Assembly (NCBI GenBank): GCA_002408485.1
Contig: DHSP01000055.1
Location: 1 to 42,780, forward strand
Source: Proteiniphilum sp. UBA5283
GTDB lineage: Bacteria > Bacteroidota > Bacteroidia > Bacteroidales > Dysgonomonadaceae
Direction of reading: 5' to 3'
DNA length: 42,780 bases
Both the position numbers and the translations under genes were made by a program. This document shows positions 8,094 through 15,775 of this stretch, one piece after another (the stretch's first letter is position 1; each line of letters begins with the position of its first letter). The notes beneath the pieces were generated by a model, which saw only the letters and a list, made by a program, of their open reading frames with translations, made no database searches and was not told the origin of the DNA.

Positions 8094-8624
8094 TCATATG
8101 GGAGCAGAGAAATCATAATTATTTCGTCCAGTCATTTTTAAAACTTGCACATTACCTGACAAGTCTGAATAATCAAAGAATATTTTTATATCCTGTTCAT
8201 ACTGATGATAGTTCAAAAGATCATCAGAGAAAGTTGATTTTAATCCGACCTCATTGTAATAATTACTTACAAAATAAATAAGTATTTTAGATAAACTGGT
8301 TGGAGGAGTTATTTTATAAGCTCCATTGTCTTCAATCTGATCAATTTTATCCGGATAAATAATATCTGTACCGTATCCATGCACTAATCTACCTCCAAAA
8401 AATCTATATAATGTTACTTCAGTGAGTGAAATATTATAAAAAATATATACCTTGGTTCCGGTATCGGGTAAATACTCATTGTGATTTTCTGGCTTGTAGA
8501 AAATCTCGAAATTCAAGATCGCACACCCCTCCTCAACAGGGACTTCTATGATTTCCTTGTGCTCACAATTACTGAAAATCAAAAAAAGTAATAGAATTGC
8601 AAAAATATTTTTTAGATTCTTCAT
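8094..8624 (-). CDS. Hypothetical small lipoprotein
   Basis: I do not recognise this 176-residue protein. It starts with a lipoprotein signal (hydrophobic stretch IFAILLLFLIFSNC, with Cys21 as the likely lipidated residue), so it should be anchored to a membrane facing the periplasm or outside. The rest is rich in beta-type alternation and aromatic residues, with no catalytic motif I can name. It starts 6 bases after the stop of the 526-residue lipoprotein gene and shares its AT-rich composition, so the two are almost certainly co-transcribed and probably work together. A partner, immunity or assembly role for the larger protein is only a guess. Confidence 0.78.
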   Translation of the reverse strand: MKNLKNIFAILLLFLIFSNCEHKEIIEVPVEEGCAILNFEIFYKPENHNEYLPDTGTKVYIFYNISLTEVTLYRFFGGRLVHGYGTDIIYPDKIDQIEDNGAYKITPPTSLSKILIYFVSNYYNEVGLKSTFSDDLLNYHQYEQDIKIFFDYSDLSGNVQVLKMTGRNNYDFSAPI

Positions 8625-8630
8625 ATTCTA

Positions 8631-10211
8631 TTAATCAAAAAATTTAGGCGCTATATAAATACGATAATATCCGGTTTCATATTTTTTATTGAAATTGGGA
8701 ATAATCTTCTCTCCCTTTCTTGTGTTCTTACTAATATAATCCTTATTCATTACAATTTCATCACCAAAGTTAATAATAATTTCTCCTAAATTATCATTAT
8801 CAAGCATAGTCGTAATTTCATAAGTAAAACTATGAGTTTCTTTTGTTGAGGATCCAAATTTAATACCTTGTTTAACCGTATCCCCAAATGTTACATCATA
8901 GCCGAAGTTAGTCGCAAATTCAGAAGTGCTTGTCTGTGTGACTTTCTGGGTTTGAGACTGATCAACTTCTTCGACAACAATCTTTGCTGAATAGCTATAG
9001 TAATTCAAGTCCCATTCAAATAATGAGATATTTGGATTCACGTAAAGGTTTTCTACTCCGACGACTTGATATATATCTGAATTTCTTGGACTTGTATTTG
9101 TGATAACCTTAAAAAGATCTTCTGGCTGTACTCTAAAAGACGTAATAACTTCAGAACCCCCAAAATTTTTTGCTCCATGATATACTTTTATCCTAAATTC
9201 AAATTCTCCATCTGTCCATGGAGTATAAAACGATCTTCCACTCCCGCCAGGTGTCGTAACTAATGGTTTCAAATGCCAGTAACCGTCTAATTTAGGTTCA
9301 TCATTCTGGTCGCTTATTTTATTTACATTCCCCAATCCATTGTTGATCATTTCAAAACCGACAACGCTCTCTTTAAATCTTAAATCAAATGGCCCTCTAT
9401 CGATATCTTTTGTCAGATTATAATATACATAATCTCTTTGCCAACCTTCAGTGTTATTTTTGAAATAGTCATAAGAATCTATACCTTTTTGATATTTTTC
9501 ATAATCGAAAATAAGAATATTGGAATTTCTAAATTTTAGATTTTCTGTAATATTATCAAAATTGGGATCAATGAATTGAAAATCAACACCTGTAGATCTA
9601 CTCCTAAATGTTACACCTATATTTTTTAAATTATTATCCCTTACAACAACTCTTTCATTTTCTTTCAAGACGACGATTGGGAATCCTGGAATTTCATCAC
9701 TTAAAAGTGTAAAAGACTCGCCCATAGCATTATATACGGGAACCACATTATTATAAGTTCGAATGGCTACTTTTGGTATTTCAAAGTCGGTGTTCCATTT
9801 TTCTGCAGAAAAAGAATTTTCAGGTAATGAAGGTACAAATAAAGTTAAAGTGGGATATTCTTTCAATAGTACTAATAAGTCTTCTTCACTAATGTATTTA
9901 TTTAATTGATCCTCAAGGGTATTTCCATTACCCAAATCTGTATCTTTAATTAACATTAATAGAACATCATAATCATGATTGAATCTTTTCAACGCTTCAC
10001 CTTTAATCAAGTCCCTCGTTTCTTTACTCTCGTCGAATACTTTCGCTAATGCAATAGCTAAATCTTCAATTAATTCATATGGTTTTTTTACGCTGATTTT
10101 TTCAATCTTTTCTTCCTCTTTTACTAAATCTTCATTCTTATTACACGAAAAAAATAAAAATATCACAACTATCATTAAAGTAGTTGTGAAATAATAAAAT
10201 TTTGTTTTCAT
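8631..10211 (-). CDS. Large lipoprotein of unknown function, possible pore-former-like C-terminal part
   Basis: I do not recognise a named family. The ATG at 10211 is chosen because it is followed at once by a lipoprotein signal (MKTKFYYFTTTLMIVVIFLF, then FSCNK with the lipid-accepting Cys); the in-frame upstream ATG adds a non-signal extension. The protein has 526 residues. Residues about 30-150 are helical and acidic (YELIEDLAIALAKVFDE, LEDQLNKYISEEDLLVLL); the rest is beta-rich. Near residues 420-500, a Ser/Thr-rich stretch alternates polar and hydrophobic residues (TQTSTSEFATNFGYDVTF, then GIKFGSSTKETHSFTYEI). That pattern resembles the amphipathic hairpin of aerolysin-like beta-pore formers. 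The resemblance is pattern-level only; a plain surface adhesin or glycan-binding lipoprotein is equally possible. GC content is clearly lower than in the flanking translation genes. Confidence 0.8.
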   Translation of the reverse strand: MKTKFYYFTTTLMIVVIFLFFSCNKNEDLVKEEEKIEKISVKKPYELIEDLAIALAKVFDESKETRDLIKGEALKRFNHDYDVLLMLIKDTDLGNGNTLEDQLNKYISEEDLLVLLKEYPTLTLFVPSLPENSFSAEKWNTDFEIPKVAIRTYNNVVPVYNAMGESFTLLSDEIPGFPIVVLKENERVVVRDNNLKNIGVTFRSRSTGVDFQFIDPNFDNITENLKFRNSNILIFDYEKYQKGIDSYDYFKNNTEGWQRDYVYYNLTKDIDRGPFDLRFKESVVGFEMINNGLGNVNKISDQNDEPKLDGYWHLKPLVTTPGGSGRSFYTPWTDGEFEFRIKVYHGAKNFGGSEVITSFRVQPEDLFKVITNTSPRNSDIYQVVGVENLYVNPNISLFEWDLNYYSYSAKIVVEEVDQSQTQKVTQTSTSEFATNFGYDVTFGDTVKQGIKFGSSTKETHSFTYEITTMLDNDNLGEIIINFGDEIVMNKDYISKNTRKGEKIIPNFNKKYETGYYRIYIAPKFFD

Positions 10212-10331
10212 CACTAAGTGTTTTAAATTAACCATAATATTAATAAAAAATTCAATGGGTATCAATTGTTTAAATCATTATATTGACGAAAGAATGTATC
10301 AAATCAACTGGACCCATATCCTTACATAAAA

Positions 10332-10404
10332 TTTCGTATGATAATTTGACTCCTTTTATCCTTGACGGGATTTATGTGTCATACGAAACTAGGGTAGTCA
10401 TACG
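10332..10404. repeat. Three copies of the heptamer TCATACG, two inside a 10-bp inverted repeat
   Basis: TTTCGTATGA at 10332-10341 and TCATACGAAA at 10379-10388 are exact reverse complements, 37 bases apart. A further direct copy TCATACG lies at 10398-10404. The set is upstream of the lipoprotein pair (ATG at 10211, minus strand), in a place suited to an operator. Confidence 0.6.
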
Positions 10405-10464
10405 CTTTCTGTTCAAACGAACACCTCCTCCTGCCTTCGGGAAGAAGCTGGTAAAAACATCAAC

Positions 10465-10503
10465 TCTGTCTACGACAGATAGATCGGTTGGAGATGATCT
10501 ATC
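10465..10503. repeat. Two consecutive perfect inverted repeats after the DUF3244 gene
   Basis: TCTGTC-TAC-GACAGA (10465-10479) and GATAGATC (10478-10485) with GATCTATC (10496-10503) around a 10-base loop. The second begins 12 bases past the DUF3244 stop on the minus strand. No T-tract follows, so this is not a standard intrinsic terminator; it could act in RNA processing or stability. Confidence 0.4.
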
Positions 10504-10514
10504 CGCATTTAGGT

Positions 10515-10922
10515 TCAGATTTCAAGATCACCATACATCATCCCCTTTTCGTTACTGAAAGTAATGGTATATACCCCCGAAGATAGTCCCAACAGCGGAA
10601 TAAAAGACTGAAGATGCGCCGAGGTGTTTACCACGGTTTCATAAATCTGCTCTCCCGTGCTTTCGGTGAGCGTGACTCGCACATTTCCTAAATTTTTGTA
10701 AAACGTTGCCAAGATAAAATCACCCTGAATTTCGGCTGTAACTACATCGCCTCCAGAACGAAGACCGCCAGTTTCAAATTTTCCTCTCAGGTCTATCTTA
10801 TTTGTTTCGGTAATTGTTTTACCGTCAGTTACCGGCATGATCCCCATGTCTGCGGCGACAGGAAACCATAACCACCCCGCACAAAATACACATAATAGAA
10901 CTTGCCTTTTCTTCATAAGCAT
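10515..10922 (-). CDS. DUF3244-like secreted protein
   Basis: A 135-residue protein (129 from the second ATG at 10916) with a signal peptide (VLLCVFCAGWLWFPVAAD). The mature part looks like a single Ig-like beta-sandwich of the DUF3244 kind, with the typical ending LSSGVYTITFSNEKGMMYGDLEI. Such proteins in Bacteroidales often sit next to TPR/LuxR-type membrane regulators, as here: the regulator gene lies just upstream on the same strand. Their biochemical role is unknown; a ligand or envelope signal for the regulator is an inference from neighbourhood. Three phased repeats in the upstream gap (10978-11073) suggest specific transcriptional control. The DUF3244 assignment is from remembered family pattern. 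Confidence 0.72.
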   Translation of the reverse strand: MLMKKRQVLLCVFCAGWLWFPVAADMGIMPVTDGKTITETNKIDLRGKFETGGLRSGGDVVTAEIQGDFILATFYKNLGNVRVTLTESTGEQIYETVVNTSAHLQSFIPLLGLSSGVYTITFSNEKGMMYGDLEI

Positions 10923-10977
10923 TATTTATCAAATTCGACGATAAATATAGGCTAACCTTTATAAATGATCTGTATAG

Positions 10978-11073
10978 ATATGGGTTTTTCTTGTTAACAT
11001 ATAGGTTTTTCTTGCTCTACAAATACAATAATCTAATTATCAATATATTGAAAAGTTTAACATATAGATTTTC
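10978..11073. repeat. Three helically phased direct repeats upstream of the DUF3244 gene
   Basis: ATATGGGTTTTTCTTG (10978-10993) and ATATAGGTTTTTCTTG (10999-11014) agree at 15 of 16 positions and are 21 bp apart. A third, weaker copy ATATAGATTTTC starts at 11062, 63 bp after the second; the longer string TTAACATATAG precedes and overlaps copies two and three exactly (10994-11004 and 11057-11067). Spacings of 21 and 63 bp equal 2 and 6 helical turns, so all copies face the same side of the DNA. They are plausible operator sites. Confidence 0.6.
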
Positions 11074-11101
11074 AATGGATGGCTGTAAGGTTTGTGGACA
11101 A

Positions 11102-12778
11102 TTAGCGCGATAACTGGTCAATATGCCCGGCAATGTCGCCGCTAGGCCCCAGACCCACTTTTCTCCGTATATCGGTCCGGCGTGTTTGTACGGTGTGGAC
11201 ACTTTGGTGAAGAACCAGGGATATTTCTTTTACCCTGAAACCGGCATATGTAAGTATACATACACGGAATTCGGTTTCGGTAAGATCGGGATATTTCTCC
11301 CGTATCTTTCCGGCAAGCCCCGGCCGCATGGTGTTGAATACCCGGAACAAGGCGTCCCATGCTTCTTCGATACTTTCTTCTCCATACACTATTTTGTTGA
11401 ACCGCTCGCCCCACAAGGCTCCCCCGGAAGTAGATTTTCCGGACCGGGTCATTTCCTGATTCAATTCCATCACTTTTCTGATAATATCGAACCCAAGAAG
11501 AAGATCTTTACGCAAGTCTAACTGTTTTTGGTACACGGTGCTTTCCAGATCACGCTTCATTTCTTTCAGGGTATCGAGGTTGCGCCGGATTTCAGCCTGC
11601 TTGTTCTTCTGCCTGACCCAATACCACGTGAACAACTCTCCGCCCACTATACCCACAGCCAGCAGCGCAATGATCCATAACTGGCGGATAGACAAGTCCT
11701 GATAATACTGTTTTTGCATCTGTCCGTAATCGTATTTCAGGTGTGCTTCATATACCAACTGCCTCTCCCTTTCTTCCATAATACGGTGGAGCGTATTCAT
11801 GCGCTCGTCCTGGTAAACGAAGGCCGCTTCATAGTTAGCCTGTTCTTTTTCCCGTCTGGCCAAGTAAGAGTATGCGCTCGCCTTAAAATAATCGTCCTCC
11901 GCGGCAGATAGAAGTCGCTTCAACTGTTCCGTATGCCATACAGCGGAATCCGAGCGTCCCATCACTGTGTATAATTCGGCAAGATTCAGGTAATAACGGG
12001 GCAGCTTGGTGCTGTCGGTATTGAAGCGGAACGATTGGTGGAGGTATGTTCCGGCTTTATCGAACTGTTTGGTTTCCTTGTACATCACGCCCAGATTCTG
12101 CGCCAACAGGCTTTGCAGCTGAAGATCTTCATCGTTTCCGGCCAAATCCAACCCTTTATGGAAAGAGAGTAAAGCGCTGTCTGGTTGATCCAACAGCGCA
12201 TACATTTGTCCTATGGCGCTAAAACATTGCGCTTGTTTGTGTGGTTCGGCATCGTAAAGTTGTGCCGCTTCTTTATAATTTTTCAGCGCTACCCGATAGA
12301 TTCCCTGCTCCGCGAACAAGTCACCGAGATTATATTGTATCAATCCCTGCAAATCAGAATTATTGGTTTGACGGGCATGCTTCCTCGCCTCTTTGTATAA
12401 TTGTACCGCATTTTCGTATTCCTTCCGTTCACGATAAACACAGCCGCTATAAAACCAAGCTAGTGCAGCCAACCGAGGCTCTTTCCTGTCAGAAAAATAA
12501 TCACGCGCCCGGAAGATCAAGGTATCTTCTGCGACAGGGCGGTGTGTTTTATAGCGCGCCTGTACTCGCAGCACCAAATAACGCACATAATCTTCGAAAA
12601 AGAGGCTTTCTTCGGGATAGAAAATGGAATCGATCAGTTGCATGGCGCTGTCGGGGTTGCTTTCGATAAGTCGTTCGGCATCTGCCAACAGCATGGAGGC
12701 TTCGGGCTGGGGGTTACTACACTCCACAAAAAAAGACAACCATAAAGCCATAAATAGGGTATAGCATACACTCTTCAT
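11102..12778 (-). CDS. Transmembrane TPR regulator with LuxR-like DNA-binding end
   Basis: A 558-residue one-component regulator. The ATG at 12778 is chosen because a signal/lipobox-like segment (CYTLFMALWLSFFVEC) follows and a consensus promoter lies 30-60 bases upstream; the reading frame extends further upstream but runs through that promoter. Residues about 30-340 are TPR repeats (for example LAWFYSGCVYRERKEYENA, LGDLFAEQGIYRVALKNYKE). One membrane helix (LWIIALLAVGIVGGELFTWY) is followed by a coiled coil. The C-terminal helix-turn-helix is LTETEFRVCILTYAGFRVKE followed by the recognition helix region HQSVHTVQTRRTDIRRKVGL. The layout places the TPR sensor outside the cytoplasm and the DNA-binding domain inside. 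The DUF3244 gene downstream, with its phased repeats, is the likely target. Confidence 0.85.
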   Translation of the reverse strand: MKSVCYTLFMALWLSFFVECSNPQPEASMLLADAERLIESNPDSAMQLIDSIFYPEESLFFEDYVRYLVLRVQARYKTHRPVAEDTLIFRARDYFSDRKEPRLAALAWFYSGCVYRERKEYENAVQLYKEARKHARQTNNSDLQGLIQYNLGDLFAEQGIYRVALKNYKEAAQLYDAEPHKQAQCFSAIGQMYALLDQPDSALLSFHKGLDLAGNDEDLQLQSLLAQNLGVMYKETKQFDKAGTYLHQSFRFNTDSTKLPRYYLNLAELYTVMGRSDSAVWHTEQLKRLLSAAEDDYFKASAYSYLARREKEQANYEAAFVYQDERMNTLHRIMEERERQLVYEAHLKYDYGQMQKQYYQDLSIRQLWIIALLAVGIVGGELFTWYWVRQKNKQAEIRRNLDTLKEMKRDLESTVYQKQLDLRKDLLLGFDIIRKVMELNQEMTRSGKSTSGGALWGERFNKIVYGEESIEEAWDALFRVFNTMRPGLAGKIREKYPDLTETEFRVCILTYAGFRVKEISLVLHQSVHTVQTRRTDIRRKVGLGPSGDIAGHIDQLSR

Positions 12779-12811
12779 CGATTTACCGTTACTCAGTTTG
12801 TTCCCGTAGTG

Positions 12812-12842
12812 CAAATATAGTAAAGCTGGGAGAAAAATCAAA
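12812..12842 (-). promoter_or_regulatory. Promoter of the TPR/LuxR regulator
   Basis: On the minus strand TTTG (12842-12839), a 19-base spacer and TATATTTG (12819-12812) match the Bacteroidetes consensus exactly. Predicted start near 12807, about 30 bases before the ATG at 12778. Confidence 0.68.
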
Positions 12843-12964
12843 CTCTGATCTTTTCCGTCCGGATGATGTGCATGCACATTGCCAGAAGACAATTTGTAGG
12901 TACCCGCATGACAGATATCCTTTTTCTTTCCATGACGGGCAGTGGAACGAAACGGAAGAGAGAT

Positions 12965-12992
12965 AAAAAACCGGCTAAACAATTTTAGCCGG
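12965..12992 (-). terminator. Intrinsic terminator of thrS-infC
   Basis: A perfect 9-bp stem, CCGGCTAAA paired with TTTAGCCGG (12971-12992, 4-base loop), is followed on the minus strand by six T (12970-12965). It lies 34 bases after the infC stop and separates infC transcription from the inserted genes. Confidence 0.82.
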
Positions 12993-13025
12993 CACTGTTT
13001 TTCCACGACTGCGAAAGAGAGTCAT

Positions 13026-13580
13026 TCACGCTTCTTTTGACTCCTTCCTGGGTGCAGGGGTTCCTTTTTTGGGAGAGAGCATGATGGACATACGTTTTCC
13101 CTCCATGATGGGCAAATGCTCCACCTTGGCATACTCTTCCAGTTCATTGGCAAAGCGCAATAACAGTACCTCCCCCTGCTCTTTAAATAGAATGGAACGT
13201 CCTCTAAAAAACACATACGCCTTCACTTTCGAGCCTTCAGCCAGGAAGTTCATCGCGTGTTTCAATTTAAAGTTATAGTCGTGATCGTCTGTTTGTGGTC
13301 CAAATCTAATTTCTTTCACCGTTACTTTGACCGATTTTGCTTTTTGTTCTTTCAGCTTTTTCTTTTGCTGATAAACAAATTTCTTGTAATCGATGATCCT
13401 GCATACAGGAGGTTTCGCCGTAGGCGCAATTTCAACAAGGTCCAATTCCTGTTCTTCGGCTATCTTTAATGCTTCTCTTGTGGAATAAATGCCCTCCGTC
13501 ACGTTATCGCCTACTAACCGGACTTCCGGAACCCGGATGCGTTCGTTGATCCGGTGCTGGTCTTTTGAGTCTTTTCTCAT
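13026..13580 (-). CDS. infC: Translation initiation factor IF-3
   Basis: IF-3 binds the 30S subunit, prevents premature 50S joining and checks start-codon pairing. The 184-residue protein has the N-domain opening RINERIRVPEVRLVGDN and the C-domain with KEIRFGPQTDDHDYNFKL and KAYVFFRGRSI. The start is ATG at 13580; the rare AUU start used for autoregulation in enterics is not used here. thrS lies 68 bases upstream on the same strand, as usual, but rpmI does not follow; instead an intrinsic terminator and a block of unrelated genes do. Confidence 0.98.
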   Translation of the reverse strand: MRKDSKDQHRINERIRVPEVRLVGDNVTEGIYSTREALKIAEEQELDLVEIAPTAKPPVCRIIDYKKFVYQQKKKLKEQKAKSVKVTVKEIRFGPQTDDHDYNFKLKHAMNFLAEGSKVKAYVFFRGRSILFKEQGEVLLLRFANELEEYAKVEHLPIMEGKRMSIMLSPKKGTPAPRKESKEA

Positions 13581-13648
13581 TCGGTGATGTTAATGTTTGC
13601 TCTGTTTGATTTATTTATATATTTTAAAATTCGTTGCTACACAAAAGC

Positions 13649-15604
13649 TTAATTTGACCGGACAGAAGGATTCATCATATCCTCTACCTCCCGTGCAATC
13701 GTTTCTGCAAATGTAATCAATTTTGTGGAACCTTGATCTATCCCACCCTGTTTTCTTACAGAAACCTCTTCATTTTCTGCCTCTTTCTCACCGACTATCA
13801 ACAGATAAGGTATCCGTTTCAATTCGTTGTCCCGAATCTTGCGCCCCACCTTTTCGTTGCGGTCGTCCACTTCGGCACGGATATCGAATCGTTTTAATTC
13901 TTTCGCCACACAACGGGCATAGTCGTTGAACTTTTCGCTCACAGGCAGAATCACTGCTTGTGTAGGCGCCAGCCACAAAGGGAATTTACCGGCGGTATGT
14001 TCAATAAGGACAGCCACGAATCGCTCCATGGAGCCAAAGGGTGCCCTGTGAATCATTACCGGACGGTGCTTCTGGTTGTCAGCGCCGGTATACTCCAACT
14101 CAAACCTGTCGGGCAGGTTGTAATCCACCTGTATGGTGCCCAGCTGCCAGCGCCGTCCCAACGCATCTTTCACCATAAAGTCGAGCTTTGGCCCATAGAA
14201 TGCAGCCTCACCGGTTTCTACTTTTGCTTTGAGCCCTTTCTCCTGGCAAGCCTCCACGATGGCACGTTCTGCCTTCTCCCAATTTTCGTCGGTACCGATA
14301 TACTTGTCCTTGTCGTTCGGATCACGCAACGAGATCTGAGCCTCAAAATTTTCAAATTCAAGCGCTTTGAAGATGATGAAGATGATATCCATCACTTTCA
14401 GGAACTCCTCTTTTACCTGGTCGGGTGTACAGAAGATATGAGCATCGTCCTGTGTAAAACCGCGTACGCGGGTCAGTCCGTGCAACTCGCCGCTCTGCTC
14501 GTACCGATAGACTGTGCCAAACTCTGCCAAGCGGAGGGGCAGGTCTTTGTAAGAGCGTGGAAATGCTTTGTAGATCTCACAGTGGTGTGGGCAGTTCATT
14601 GGTTTCAGGAGAAACTCCTCTCCCTCTTCGGGCGTATGGATCGGCTGAAATGAATCTTTTCCATATTTGGCATAATGCCCCGAGGTCACGTAGAGCTGTT
14701 TGTGTCCGATATGGGGCGTGATGACCTGATCATAATCGAACTCTCGCTGTATTTTCTTCAGGAAATCTTCCAGCCGGAGCCGCAACTGTGTTCCCTTCGG
14801 CAACCACAGGGGGAGGCCTGCTCCCACCGTTTGTGAAAAATGAAACAGCTGGAGCTCCTTGCCAATTTTCCGGTGATCCCTCTTTTTAGCCTCTTCGAGC
14901 ATGACCAGATACTCATCAAGCATTTTCTTTTTGGGGAAAGTGATACCATAGAGTCTTGTCAGCTGGGGCCGTTTCTCGTCTCCCCGCCAATAAGCACCTG
15001 CCGCAGACAATACTTTCACTGCCTTAATATAGGAGGTGTTGGGCAGGTGAGGACCGCGGCACAAGTCGGTAAAACGTCCCTGTGTATAGGTAGTGATGGT
15101 ACCGTCTTCGAGCTCGCTGATCAGCTCCACCTTGTAATGTTCGTCGCGTTCTGCAAACATTCTGAGGGCATCGTCTTTGGAGATATTCTCCCGTTGGATC
15201 TCTTCCCGGGCGGCAATCAGCTCCATCATTTTCTTTTCGATGGCAGGGAAGTCACTCTCTTTGATGGCAACCCCTTCACCCGGATCCACATCGTAGTAAA
15301 ATCCGTTTTCAATGGCTGGCCCGATTCCGAATTTGATGCCTGGATAAAGTTCCTGTAAGGCTTCTGCCATAAGGTGAGCCGAAGAGTGCCAGTAGGCATG
15401 CTTCCCTTCTTCGTCCTCCCATTTGAGCAGATTTACAGTAGCATCCTCCTCTATGGGGCGTGCCAGATCCCATGTTTCACCGTTCACGCTTACAGCCAGC
15501 ACCTCCTGCGCCAACCGTTGGCTGATACTTTGTGCTATCTCTAATCCCGTTACTCCTTTTTCAAATTCCCTCACGGAGGCATCGGGAAATGTAATTTTTA
15601 TCAT
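13649..15604 (-). CDS. thrS: Threonyl-tRNA synthetase
   Basis: Charges tRNA-Thr with threonine. The 651 residues give full length and all domains: N-terminal TGS domain (1-62), editing domain with HSSAHLMAEAL and CRGPHLPN, class II catalytic core with zinc ligand region LKPMNCPHHCEIYKAFPR and motif 2 YRYEQSGELHGLTRVRGFTQ, and the C-terminal anticodon-binding domain (from about 545). It heads the thrS-infC unit. A -7-like TACATTTG lies on the minus strand at 15652-15645, about 41 bases upstream of the ATG, though its -33 partner is poor. Confidence 0.98.
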   Translation of the reverse strand: MIKITFPDASVREFEKGVTGLEIAQSISQRLAQEVLAVSVNGETWDLARPIEEDATVNLLKWEDEEGKHAYWHSSAHLMAEALQELYPGIKFGIGPAIENGFYYDVDPGEGVAIKESDFPAIEKKMMELIAAREEIQRENISKDDALRMFAERDEHYKVELISELEDGTITTYTQGRFTDLCRGPHLPNTSYIKAVKVLSAAGAYWRGDEKRPQLTRLYGITFPKKKMLDEYLVMLEEAKKRDHRKIGKELQLFHFSQTVGAGLPLWLPKGTQLRLRLEDFLKKIQREFDYDQVITPHIGHKQLYVTSGHYAKYGKDSFQPIHTPEEGEEFLLKPMNCPHHCEIYKAFPRSYKDLPLRLAEFGTVYRYEQSGELHGLTRVRGFTQDDAHIFCTPDQVKEEFLKVMDIIFIIFKALEFENFEAQISLRDPNDKDKYIGTDENWEKAERAIVEACQEKGLKAKVETGEAAFYGPKLDFMVKDALGRRWQLGTIQVDYNLPDRFELEYTGADNQKHRPVMIHRAPFGSMERFVAVLIEHTAGKFPLWLAPTQAVILPVSEKFNDYARCVAKELKRFDIRAEVDDRNEKVGRKIRDNELKRIPYLLIVGEKEAENEEVSVRKQGGIDQGSTKLITFAETIAREVEDMMNPSVRSN

Positions 15605-15775
15605 GCTATGTTGTCCTTAATGTATCTTCTTTGTAATGCGACTGCAAATGTAGTGATTTTGTGGTTGATGGAACAGCAAAACCAGAAGAAAATTGTACTC
15701 GGCGTTGTTTGACAATTTATTTCCTGCTACCTGTTTATTCCGATAGCGATCAAACTTACCTGCTGAACAATCCAA

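Larger units (their letters stand above)
10212..10514. other. 303-bp intergenic region with heptamer repeats and hairpins
   Basis: This lies between the DUF3244 gene and the large lipoprotein gene, both on the minus strand. It contains three copies of a heptamer TCATACG (see 10332-10404) and two perfect inverted repeats near its right end. No clear TAnnTTTG promoter for the lipoprotein pair was found, so its promoter may be regulated or of a different type. No credible coding region is seen. Confidence 0.5.

Noticed and set aside
12779..13006. Longer start for the TPR/LuxR regulator (adding 76 residues)
   Set aside because: The extra part runs through a consensus promoter and comes close to the infC terminator, and the export signal starts at 12778.
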